Shown here: piece by piece, positions 20,717 through 32,247 of the stretch | How positions within the stretch are numbered: position 1 is the first letter of the stretch | Layout of the letters: each line of letters starts with the position of its first letter | Origin: Lingula anatina | Lineage: Eukaryota > Brachiopoda > Lingulata > Lingulida > Lingulidae | Direction: 5' to 3' | NCBI RefSeq assembly: GCF_001039355.2 | Contig: NW_019775883.1 | Location: 36,670-100,669, forward strand | Length of the DNA: 64,000 bases | The notes under the pieces: model-generated | Database searches by the model: none | Seen by the model: only the letters and a program-made list of their open reading frames with translations | Told to the model about the DNA's origin: nothing | Made by a program: the position numbers and the translations under genes

Positions 20717-22381
20717 CCACTGACTTGTCATTTAATACGGAATATTTTCGTTTCAAAGGCATGTCTAGGTAAAAATATATTATATATTTTTAAAACGTGC
20801 ATTTCATGTAAATTATGAGAATTAATAAATGTGTAGTCAGATGTGTCAGTACAATTAACTGACTGCCTTGTCTGAAGCATAACGCAATGTGTGGTGATTT
20901 CTTTGGGTAGCACTCTTTCGACTGGTCTTAGTATGACCAAGGAGTTCCAACTACTTGGTTTGACTATGGCAGAGCATGGCTCAGTCCAAAAAAAAAGTCT
21001 CGATATTTCAACAAAGACTGCGCAGAAGATATGGGAATTTTGCATGCAAATAGAAGATGTTACCGTGCGTAAACTGATCGAAACAAAGTGTTACAGCATT
21101 GTTGCTCTGCGCCAGAATGGGGCAAAACAGATAGAAATCGTCAGATAGATCATTGTGTCGCAAGGAAAGCTCTGCAAAGTCTTACAGAGGCATGCCCAGA
21201 CTAATGTACCTCGACACAGGTTACGCCCAAGGTATCCAGATCTTGCCACCAGAAACAAGATCCATTGTTTATACGATTTTGCTGGTACAAATAAACAAAT
21301 ACTGCCAGTTCCCCGCAGAATAAGAGGCAACTTGTCACCAAAAAGCTTTTTTCAAGGGCCATTGTAATCTCCAGACTTATTAACAGGTTACTATACCATA
21401 CAATATCTGAGGAACCCTCTGTGAACAGCGCAAAATCGTCTTCTCTTTCTGCAATGAATTGGGGACCATAAACGTGTTTGGGCACAATACTGGAAACTTA
21501 GATTTTATCTATACCGCTGCCAAAGTGGCCAAATAAGAGTTCTCAGACATTCCGAAGAGACCTACAACTAAGCGTCATGTCAGTCCCAGAGCGACTTGGG
21601 GAGGTGGGAGCATCAGTATTTGGGGCACATTTCACGTTGATGACAAAGCCTCATTGTTAGTCATCTATAGGAACCTTAACCAGAACAAAAAGGAATATTC
21701 TGGAAACCAACTACCTAACCTTAGCTAGAGGGCAACTCAGGAACACTTTAACATTACAAGTTGAAGATATCAGTCCACGAATAGCGCCTGTATGTGCAGA
21801 TTACTTGCAGAACCAAGGGTGTGAGAAGCGGCCATCACGATTGCTAGATTTGAAGCCTATAAACAATCTGTGGGTAGCCAGTACCCGCCAAATCAATGAC
21901 CTACTGGTCCTACAACAAATCTGAAGGAAATTGGACAACTCCGACCGAAGCCCGGATCAATATTCCTATTCAAACTCTAACAAACATGTCAGAAGGAATA
22001 CCTTACCGTTTTAGAGCCACAGTAGCAGCCAGAAGAGGCCAGACGTGCCACTGGCCGTTGCTGTGACTAGACACTGATACGAGCGTCCTTTGTGAAGCGT
22101 TTAACTCTTTCACAGATGATGATTTGGAAAATATGGGGATCGAAATAGCGCTTTTAATGGTTGCTGTTTGACTAAGAATCAGCCATGTATTTTTGTTTGC
22201 TTAATTGGGTGATTTCAGATAAAGAACTGATCTCACAATAATCATGAAAATTAGTAAATGTTATTAAAACAAGATTCAAATCCCTGTTTTCATCTGTATA
22301 TAGTCGGATAAGTAGGGAAAAAATCAGAGAAAAATGATTTGAAAAAGAATATTCCATATTAAATGTCAAGTAAGTCTGTAG
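20717..22381 (+). mobile_element. Tc1-family element, degenerate, unit C
   Basis: About 1.66 kb, flanked by TA on both sides. Terminal repeats begin with a CACTGACTTG-type block and contain ACTTGTCATTTAATACGGAA at the left, with the reverse of ACTTGACATTTAATATGGAA at the right (ending CAAGTAAGTCTGTAG). Plus-strand fragments in order: a helix-turn-helix with ALRQNGAKQIEI near 21100, TNVPRHRLRPR near 21200, and LDLKPINNLW near 21850 in the position of the SPDLNPIEHLW block. Stops and frameshifts are frequent, so no active transposase. Length and TA target fit Tc1. Confidence 0.75.
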
Positions 22382-22956
22382 TATCAAATAATGTGTTACA
22401 TTTCTAACAGCCATTTTCATGCGGATTTTTGCCGAGTACATAATTCATTTCAGTGAAATCCTCTCCATTTGAGTGCTTTTCATATACATAAAAGTTCCTC
22501 CTAAAAGCTCGATGTATATATTATATGTCACAGATCCTAATCCAGTCCAGTTACTAACTGGGCTAGACCAGATCCCAATTGTTCTAGGCCAGATTCCAAT
22601 TGGATCTTTGCATTGTTAACATTATAATTAGTATATCAGTATAATGTTAATGTGCCGTGCCTGAGAAACGTATACATTATATCGTACTAGCAGTGGCATT
22701 ATTAATTCATAAGATATATGCTGGTATCTTAAAGTTAACCTGGTTCGAAATGAATATTTATAGATTATGCGTAGAAAAGACAAATACAGTTGTAGGTGAA
22801 TGTATATGGATCAGATGTTTTGCATAGACTCTGTTTTCCATAGACTAGCTTCTCAACAGGGCTGGTGTGTATAGTAAAACTGATCAGAAATAGAAAAGGA
22901 CCTTATATGGAGGGGGGGGGCTATCGGTTTATCCAACTTGGAAACCATCACCTACA

Positions 22957-22966
22957 TATATAAAAG
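22957..22966 (+). promoter_or_regulatory. TATA box of sulfotransferase gene C
   Basis: TATATAAAAG in the same 50-bp conserved block as in units A and E. Downstream, a deletion has removed the leader donor GTACGT and most of intron 1, so transcripts should read straight through to the start codon at 23121. They would carry a short upstream ORF starting at 23049 (MNILLCKEFF then stop). Confidence 0.65.
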
Positions 22967-23120
22967 TCAAAGGCCGTGAACTGTCACATAAAGTAAAATC
23001 TATCAACACATAATAAATTGGTGTTGGTGGTTCTCTTTTTTCATCTACATGAACATTCTTCTCTGCAAAGAATTTTTCTAATTTCTTTTTTTTTTAATTT
23101 ATTTATTTTTGTTAGAGAAC

Positions 23121-26100
23121 ATGAAGACCAGGTCGGTAGTAATTCGAGGTATTGCTATTTTCACTGTCGGAATTATAGCATGGATGGCTTATGCGTCTCT
23201 AAGTGAGTAAATGATAACTTAATACTCGAATCCACTACCACTATCATTTCATTTCATATACATGCAATTTCTTTTAGAATATTTGATTGATTACAGTGCT
23301 ATGTTTTAACCAATAGCGGTATATCTTTTGACCTCTCTCTCTTTCTCTCTTTCTCGTAATTTTGTTCAAGTTTTCCTGGATAAGTGACTTGTATGATTAA
23401 TGTTTGGGAAATGCTACCGCTATATCAAATCTGGTTTTTCTCTTTTAGAAATCAGACGCAACGACACAGCAGTTGATGAGCATGCTAAGGAGACGGGTCT
23501 TACAAAGGGAGAGACAGTAATGGTAACATCTACATTATCATGTTCGCTTTCTAGTAGTGAGTTGGTTGCAAAATGCGGTTCTACAACCCCGCTGGAATGC
23601 AGTGACCCATTTTATACATCTAGGCCTACCATATTGTTAAAAAAAAAAAAAAAAACACCGTATACCCTTATGTAATCAAGGATGAAAATGTATTGGAATG
23701 AAATTAACAAGACTTTCCAATTAAGGAGGAAACAAATTGTGAAAGGACGCTGGGACCCTGTTCCATGGATATTAGGCACCGTTCACTTGAAAAATCTAAA
23801 TTCTAAAAATCCAAAAATCCATTGGTGGTATCTAGTGATCACGGTCTGCGCGCTGAATACCCCGCTGCGTAATTAACTAGCAGCGCGAGCGAGTTACTTC
23901 CAAAGCTCGGCTGTGCTTGGAGGAGATTCTGGCACCTTGCGCATGCGTAGTAATAAGTTAAAGAGAGAAAATGGCGGTCGCGGTTGCTTTGAAAAATGTG
24001 TTTGTCGATTTTGTGCAACAACAAGACGAAGAAGATGAGATCCATATACACACAACAGATATGAGTGGAACCTTCATGGTCCGATGGCAATAGAGATGCT
24101 ACTGCGCATGCGTGAAGGTGCCAGAATATTCATTTATCATAATAATAATTTATCATAAATCAACGTCAAAATGATTCATATAAAAAGGAAAATTAAGTGA
24201 CCAACCAACTTTTTTTTTTGGTGCCCATTATTTGAAACGTCATAATCTGACGCTGAAGTAAGAAATGGAGCTGGTTATACAATGTCAGACACATATACCA
24301 AATACTTATTCATGTATGTTTTTTCTTACTGAAAAAAAGAAAAAAATTGTTTGACTTGGTTTGCTTATATACACAGCAACAGTATTTACATGACCACATG
24401 TCAATAATTTTAGGAAATTTTGTCCCTTAAAGTCTAACTGAAAGTTCAAATTTCTAATACAAAACAAAATGAGTTTAGTATTGATAGTATTTTGGCATCT
24501 CTATTTATTAACAGATTCGCAAGGACAAATATGAGAAAACTGAAGAGCAAACTTTCCCCAACATTATTGAAATTAGTGAAGCTAATTTGCAAGCCAAAGC
24601 GTCTCCGGGGAAAGCCGAAACTAGTGGGAGAAATACTGAAGCAACTTGGAATATCTCCAAAACCAAGCCTTTACCAAAAACAAGGACATCGTTCTTGCCA
24701 AAAACAACAGTGGAAGCAGAAACGCTGAAAAGTTGTAAGTCGAGAGGGTTCGCAGAAAAGCTACTCAAGGAGAAAGATCCAAAGATGGTTCGTGAGAAAG
24801 TATGGAACTTAATAAAGCTTGCTTTCCTCTCTCAATCAACCAACTTCGGTGGATTTCGTTTTACATGGACGCATTAAGGAAGTACTCGACATGTTTACTA
24901 AAATGTTGAATCCTCTGAGGTTTCCTTTATATTGCTTAATATCTAAACGCAATTGCGGCGGTTTTGCATAAGGTCGAAATACTCATCCAACACAGTGAAT
25001 ATTTGCACTCTCGCTTTGAATAAATAATACATATATCCTATATAATGTGATTGATACAAACATTTAAATTGTACTCATTTTACCGAGAAAAATTATCAAC
25101 AAATTTTTGAGTCAAATTGACCACGCATCCGAGTAGAATCGTCAGAAAAAATGTATATATACGGGAACAAAACCAACTTTGTATAGCAGTTGGCTTATTT
25201 CTTTAATCTATAAATTGTGTCTTTGTTAAACACACTGATATGCTTTCTTAATTCATCTATTTTTCCAGCTTTCACCCAGGACGAACGCTTCATCAGTTAA
25301 TACATCGTGGGCAGAGACAATTGTAAAACGGAAAGAATTCATACGCCGGAAATGTGCCCTACACAAAATCAAAACAAGCCCATTACCAGCAGGGCGAACT
25401 TTACATCAGTTTTGGGTGGATGATCATCACAAGTTCATCTTCTGTGAAATTCCTAAAGTTGGCTGTACCAACTGGAAAAGAATCATGCTGCTGATGACGT
25501 GCAAATTCAACAAGTCTTACATATGGTCCCAAAAAAAGAATGATGTTCACCACGTATGGTCAAACAAAATGTTGAAAAGATTAAAATCATTTACACGCAG
25601 ATCAGACAGCGACGCCAGACTTAAAAACTACACTAAAGTTCTTATCACGAGGCATCCATTCGAGAGACTGGTCTCATTCTTCCGAGAAAAACTCCAAAGA
25701 GCAAAAAATGATATTTACGACCCAAGAATTGCAGGCTACGTTTTACGTTCTATCCACAAAAAACGGAACGTAACACATAAAATGATGATGGAGTACAATG
25801 TAACATTCCCAGAATATATCCAGTATGTGATAGATACCAAAATGCATCCCGATGTCCACTGGGGTATTCAGCACGCCTTGTGCCACCCCTGCAGCGTCGA
25901 TTATGAAGTCATAGGAAGATACGAAACCATTGTTGAGGATTCCAACAATCTTTTGAAAATGTTAGGGATTGACGAAATCACCTATCCGCAATCAGACAAT
26001 GTTGACTTTGCGAAAAAGACAAAGGATTTGGTCTCCAAACATTTCCAGACTCTTAAACCTTGGATGATGAAGGAACTGCAGACTTTGTATAAAACTGATG

Positions 26101-26141
26101 CAGACATTTTAGGTTATGATCTTGATTTAAAGTTAGAATAA
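23121..26141 (+). CDS. Carbohydrate sulfotransferase C (Sulfotransfer_2 / CHST8-14 family)
   Basis: Coding exons 23121-23202, 23449-23522, 24515-24799 and 25269-26141 give 437 residues with all phases matching. The anchor is in exon 1. The stem is six codons longer than in gene A because of an insertion in exon 3. Exon 4 holds CEIPKVGCTNWKR, RHPFERLVSFFREK and CHPCSVDYEVIGRYET. It is closest to copy B in exon 4, sharing AKNDIYDPRIAGY and the two-codon deletion relative to A. Donors are GTGAGT, GTAACA and GTATGG. Intron 2 carries a MITE insertion. The frame is intact and a TATA box is present, but the leader intron has been damaged. Confidence 0.82.
23929..24124. mobile_element. MITE in intron 2 of gene C
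   Basis: Ends CTGGCACCTT...AAGGTGCCAG form inverted repeats that extend over GCGCATGCGTAGTA and its counterpart. The paralogous introns of A, B, D and E lack this ~196-bp block. The interior encodes a short plus-strand ORF starting MAVAVALKNVFVDF, possibly the first codons of a parental transposase. The family is not recognised. Confidence 0.65.
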
Positions 26142-26820
26142 TCTATTATGTCGGAGACAGGCTTTTTTATTTTCTTTAATTTATTTATTGATTTATTTAT
26201 AATTATTATTATTATTATTATTATTTGGTTCAGGGTCATAAAACATTAAGTTAAGTCAGAAAAATATTAACCTAATCTTAACATTGGGACAACCTTTTTC
26301 ATTTATTAATAAATTTGATAGATCCCGTAGGTAATAATGCAGGTGAGGAGGATGATTATAAATGGATTATGCACCTTCTAAAATTGCACATTATCTAGGG
26401 AGAAAATACTCCATTCCACATGGACTTAATTATCATAAGGATCCTTGTATACTTAGCACATATTTAGCCAAATAAATAAAAATATGCAATAGAAGTTTTA
26501 ACTTTAAAAAGATTATTATACCATTATGTAACATAACAAAAAACAATTTCCTTGAAAACTCCGATATCACTCTATCTGAAACCGGTGAAAAAGTCATCTC
26601 CACATCAAGTTTCAGATATAAAGTTCCTAATTTTGTGTGATGAAAATAGAGACTAATACGTTGTTGTTTGACTACACACTTGACATTTAATATGGAAATT
26701 TTTCCAAATCTTTTTTCATCATTTTTTTCCCTATTTCGCAGACTGATAATGAAAAAAGATAAAAATCGTGTTCTAATAACTTTTAATAATATCTTTGATG
26801 TCATTGCGACATCAGTTCAT
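26142..26820. other. 3' flank of gene C
   Basis: (TTTA)n/(ATT)n at 26165-26225, the TTATACCATTATGTAACATA block, and a Tc1 terminal-repeat-like block ACTTGACATTTAATATGGAA near 26683. No gene is seen. Confidence 0.6.
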
Positions 26821-27545
26821 TAATTGAATTCGCCAGTAAAGCAAACAAAAATTCATTGCTGTTGCTAGGTCATACGACAGCCATAAAAAAGCGATATTTT
26901 GGATCTCCATGTTTTCCTAATCGTCATAGAGTTACACGCCTCATGTCAGCTGTCTAGTCACAGCAACGGTCGCTAGTGCGTCTGACCGCATCTGGCTGCT
27001 ACCAGCGCTCTCAAGCGACAAGGCATTCCTTGAGATAGGTTTTCAGGGTTTGATCTAGAATAACAATCCAGGCATCGGTCAAATTTTGTCCGATTTGGTT
27101 CGCTTTTGTTGTACATATAGGACCAGTTGGCCGTTGATTCGGCGAGTAATGACCTAACCACATGTTGTCTATGTGGTTCAAATCTGGCGATCTTGATAAA
27201 CGCTGGTCGTTGGAGTTAGAGTCAGGGCTCAACGAAGGTCGTTTTATCCTCATCACATTGTCACGTTGAACTCTGTAGTATCTGAATTCACCTCTTTCAA
27301 ATGAAACAGGGAAAGCAACAGTGAATGAGTTTTTTTTTTTTTTTTTTTTTTTTGACATTTTCCAACTATTTAGATTGCTACTTTATTTCACAATTTTATT
27401 TTATTCAGATATACAGGTGGTATATCTCGTGTCACGAAGGCCACGGTACCATCCAGGCATACCAGAACCCAGGGGCATCAGCAACCGTGAAGAACTGCTG
27501 TGTTCATATCATGTGGGAAAGCCTCAACTAGGTCCTTAGATTGCG
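26821..27545 (-). mobile_element. Tc1-like relic plus Harbinger-like fragment upstream of gene D
   Basis: The minus strand at 27011-27240 encodes SPDLNHIDNMW, then GPICTTKANQIGQNLTDAW and ending ECLVA, the C-terminal portion of a Tc1 transposase with its SPDLNPIEHLW-type motif. 27400-27540 is the Harbinger-like piece, shortened by small deletions. A poly(T) run is at 27331-27352. Confidence 0.68.
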
Positions 27546-28144
27546 CTATCAACAAATATCAGGGGTTATAATGTGATATTTTACTTCAAGGATTTGTTAG
27601 ACCCCGCAATGAATACAATTCTTACAGTATTGCGTAGCAAGGGGTTCCATTCAATAAAAAAGCAGACTTATTTCCACTTTTCAGAATATGGCAGCCACAG
27701 ACATTCAATGCAAAAACTTTATAGGGGCCTACTGACTTGCAGATGATTAAACATCTAAAATTAAAATATACCCTGGCGGATGCAGGTGGCTGCATACTCC
27801 GTCGCCAAAGGCGCATAGGTTAAAGGAAAACATCCAAGAATTCATTCTAAAGTTTAGGCTTATCATCCAAACCATATAGAAGAGGCTATTCAAGGTACTT
27901 GGTCTCACACAGTCAGTTGAGAAATATTTAACCAAATGAACAACTATGACTTATACCAATGATATTGTAAAAGCTTTAAATTGAAAACAATTGTAGTAGA
28001 TTTATTATGCATGTTCAATCAGTTTGATAGTGGATTATGTCAATCTTGTAGCTGCTAACGATCTATTATTAATAAATGGTTAATTGCTAGTTAATTATTT
28101 GTCTTGGTAGAAGTTTGCGCTGAGTGCTTTTCTAATGTTTTGTT

Positions 28145-28191
<47 letters not shown>

Positions 28192-28207
28192 TATGTTGAT
28201 AGACAAC
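27546..28207. other. Spacer upstream of gene D, promoter and leader deleted
   Basis: Has the same junction as unit B: CTTGTAGCTGCTAACGATC runs straight into the TTATTAATAAATGG block. The TATA block and leader exon of A, C and E are absent. A (TTTA)n tract at 28143-28192 directly precedes the exon acceptor. Confidence 0.7.
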
Positions 28208-30467
28208 ATGAAGACCAGGCCGGTAGTAATTCGAGGTATTGCTATTTTCACTGTCGGAATAATAGCATGGATGGTTTATGCACCTCTAAGTGAGTAAATG
28301 ATAACTTTATACACGAATCTATCACCACCAATTTCATATAAATGCGAATTCTGTCAGGATATATTATTGATTACAGCACTGCCCATCCCTCTCTCTCTCT
28401 CTCTCTCCTATTTTTGTTCAACTTACCAAACATGTTCCAGGACAGATTCGATTGATATTCGGCCAATGTCGCCGCCATATGATATCAATATCTAATATAG
28501 TTTTATCTTCTCAGAAATCGGACGCAACGACATAGCAGTTGATAAGCACGTTAAGGAGACAGGTCCTATAAAAGGAGGGGAAATGTTGGTAAGATATACA
28601 TTATCATGTTCGTTCTCTAGGAGTCAGCTGGTTGCAAAAGGCGTAACGAAAAAGAAAATTAAAAGAAATAAAATAGACAAAATTTCAATCTCTATAGACT
28701 CTCCAATTAAGAGAAAGAGGAGTGTCAAAGAACGCTCTTCCACAGGATCTGGACATTTAATATCCCTGATAAGTTTAATTTTTCAAAGATAAAAATTTTT
28801 CATTAAAAAACATTCGACTTAGTCTGTTTCTATACAGTATTTACGTGACCACATGGCAATAGGAAAAATTGTATCCCTTAAAATCCAATTGAAAGTTCAA
28901 ATTTCTAATACAAAACAAATAAGTGTTGAAAGTATTTTTTGCATCTCTATTTATCGACAGATTCGCAAGGACAAAGTAAAGAAAGCTGTGAAGCAAACCT
29001 TCCCCAACATTAGTGAAACTAGTGAAGCTAATCTACAAGCCAAAGCATCTCTGGGAAAAGCCGAAGCTAATAGAAGAAAATCTGAAGCAACATGGAATGT
29101 CTCCAAAACAACCAGCTCACCAAAAACAACAGTATTAGTGAAAGCAGAGACGCTGAAAAGTTGTGAACTGAAAGGATTCACAGAAAAACTACTCACGGAG
29201 AAAGAGCCAAAGATGGTTTATGAGAAAGTATGGAACTTAGTTAAGCTTGCTTTACTCTCTCCGCCAATGTCGGTAGATTCTGTTCTGCATGGAAAATGTT
29301 TCACGACATCTCGAAGCAATTGTGGCCCTTTCGCAATTGTGGCCAAAATACTCATCTTACACAGTCAATATTTCCACACTCGCTTTGCATAAATAATATA
29401 TACGTCATATATAATATGATTTAATTGCACTCACTTTACCGTGAAAAATTATCAACAGAAGTCAATTTGACCACGCATCTGAGTGAAATCGTCAAAAAAA
29501 ATTTTTTTTGTACCATGTAGATTATTTCTCTTATCTATAAATTGCTCTTTGTCAAACACCCTTATATGCTTTCTTTATCCATCTATTTTTTCCAGGTTCC
29601 TCCGCGAATGAACGCTTCAACAGTTTATACATCATGGGCAGAGGCAATTATAAAGCGGAAAGAATTCATACGCCGCAAATGTGCGCTACACAAAATCGAG
29701 CCAATACCACTACCGGCAGGGCGAGCTTTACGTCAGTATATTGGGTGGATGATCACCACAAGTTCATCTTCTGTGAAATTCCCAAAGCTGGCTGTACAAA
29801 CTGGAAAAGAATCATGCTTCTGATGACGTGCAACTACAACAGGTCTTACATATGGTCCCTGAGTAAGACTGGAGTACACGAAGGATTGTCCAACAAAGTG
29901 TTGAAAAGATTAAAATCATTTAAGAGCAGATCAGACAGTGACGCCAGACTGAAAAGCTACACTAAAGTTTTTCTCACGAGGCATCCATTCGAGAGATTGG
30001 TCTCATTTTTCAGAGAAAAACTTCAAAGAGCCAAAAATGATCATTACGACCGAAAAATTTCGAGCTACGTTTTACGTTCTATCCACAAAAAACAGAACGT
30101 AACACATAAAATGGTGATGGAGTACAATGTAACATTCCCAGAATATATCCAGTATGTGATAGATACCAAAAAGCATCCTGATATTCATTGGGGTATTCAG
30201 CACTCCTTATGCCATCCCTGCAGCGTCGACTATGACGTCATAGGAAGATACGAAACCATTGTTGAGGATTCCAACAATCTTTTAAAAATGCTGGGGATTG
30301 ACGAAATCACCTATCCGCAGTCAGACAATGTTGACTTTGCAAAATACAAAACCAAGGATTTGGTCTCCAAACATTTCAAGACTCTGAAACCTTGGATGAT
30401 CAAAGAGCTACAGACTATGTATAAAACTGACGCAGATATATTTGGTTATGATCTAGATTTAAAGTAA
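28208..30467 (+). pseudogene. Sulfotransferase D, frameshifted and promoterless copy
   Basis: Exons 28208-28289, 28515-28588, 28961-29227 and 29596-30467 match gene A in position and phase. In exon 4, CAGTATATTGGGTGG (29734-29748) has two more bases than CAGTTTTGGGTGG in A. This shifts the frame 25-30 bp before the PAPS-binding loop, and two overlapping open frames (to 29823 and to 30467) result. Downstream, CEIPKAGCTNWKR and RHPFERLVSFFREK are intact. A base deletion near the end creates an early TAA two codons short. The promoter is missing as in B. I call it a pseudogene. Confidence 0.75.
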
Positions 30468-31020
30468 GAATAATCTGTTAAGGTCCTAGAATAAAGCGGC
30501 GTAAAAGGCTGTTTTTTATTTTATTTATTTATTTATTTATTTTATTTATTTATTTATTGTTGAATTCAGGGTTATAAACATTAAGTCAGAAGAATATTAA
30601 CCAATCTCAACATTGGACCAACCTTTTACACTTTTTTTGGGGGGTGGGGGGTGTTCAGGGTTATAAATATTAAGTCAAAAGAATATTAACCAATCTTAAC
30701 CAATCTTAACATTGGACCAACCCTTTCCAATAAATTTGATAGATTCCATAGGCAATGATGCAGGTGAGGAGGACGATTAAAAACGGGTACCTGCACTTTT
30801 TTAAATTTCCCATTATCTCGGGAGAAAATATTCCATATCAAGTGGACTTTATTATCATAAGGACTCTTGTATATTTTAGCCAAAACATTTAAAGCATGCA
30901 ATAAAAGTTAAAGATTTTTAAACCATCCATGTAACATAACAAAAACTGTTTCCTTGAAAACTCTCCACTAGCTCGATATCATGCTATCCGAAACTGGTAA
31001 AAAATCACCATCCGTGACAC
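30468..31020. other. 3' flank of gene D
   Basis: (TTTA)n at 30515-30557 and a local duplication of the block TTCAGGGTTATAAAYATTAAGTC around 30566 and 30655, separated by a G-run. No gene is seen. Confidence 0.55.
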
Positions 31021-31615
31021 AATAATCTGTCTGGCAATGTCTGTCTTTTTCCCGCTATTCTGGCACAGATTAGCAATTTCCCGCCGAGCTTGGCGGAATG
31101 AGTCCAGATTTTTAGGGTGTTGAATCTCCTCCGCATTGTTAACTCCAATCAATGACCAAGGGGCACAATAAGGTTATTATCAGAGCTCAAAAAAAGGTCG
31201 TTCCATCCTCAGAACATTGCGTTGCTGCAACATATCAATCAGCATACGAGTACTGTGAGAACTGTCACTATGAAGTTTGAAGTATCCCTTTAGTCACCTC
31301 TTGCAAATGGATACTGAAACATAGAAAGCAACGGAGAATGAGTCTTTTTTTCGATATCTTTTCATTATTTGGGTCGCTCCGTTTATTTCATATCAGATTT
31401 AAATTTTTTTCAGCACAATTGCTATGTTGTTCAGACATACAGGTGCCTCATCTCGTGACGTGAGAACCATGGAATCATTCAGGCATCCCAGAACCCTGGG
31501 GCATCCAGCAACCCTGAAGAACTGCTGCTGTGTTCAGCCCACATCCAGTGCGTCATGTGGGAAAGCCTCACTTAGCTCCTTAGATTGCACAAAAGACGGC
31601 TTTTCGGGCTTATAA
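31021..31615 (-). mobile_element. Tc1/mariner fragment plus Harbinger-like fragment upstream of gene E
   Basis: 31021-31290 repeats the minus-strand ADIARQI-type and DNA-x-AH-type blocks. 31424-31615 carries the Harbinger-like piece in the same form as 7133-7324. Both are interrupted by stops. Confidence 0.55.
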
Positions 31616-32247
31616 TGTGATTTTTGTTTTCATGGATTTGTTAGTTTCCGCTATGAATACAATTCTAACTGTACTGTGTAGCAATTAAAAATATCAAGGT
31701 CTTTCATTCAATAAAAAGCAGACTTATTTTCGCTTTTCTAAACATGGCAGCCACAAACTTTCAATGCAAAAACTATATAGGGGCGTACTGACTTGCACGA
31801 TGATTAATCATCAAAAGTTAAATAATGCACTGTAAAATGCAGGTGGCTGTATACTTCGACGTCAAAAAGCGAGGACGTAAAACGTACAAACATTCATTCC
31901 AAATTTAACCTTATCATTGATACCATTTAGAAGAGGCTATTCAAGCTACTTCGTCGCACCTAGTAAGTGGAGAAATATTTAACCAAATGAACAATGATAT
32001 TATGAAAGCATTAAATTGAAAGCAAGTTCAGTAGATATGCATGTTCAGTCAGTTTGATAGTGGATTATTTCAGTCCTGTAGCTGATGACGAACGGTTTCA
32101 TATAAACAGGTAAGTAGTCAAAGTAGGTGTTTACGTAATAATAATATAGAGATGATTTGGACCTAGTTTAGATTATGTGACATAATGCTATGTCCTGAGC
32201 ATTTGATAACTTTAATACTGCTTTATATTTACACTAATTGTAATGTA

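Noticed and set aside
28853-29392. 179-codon ORF covering exon 3 of gene D
   Set aside because: It simply reads through the acceptor and the GTATGG donor; paralogues show the exon borders at 28961 and 29227.
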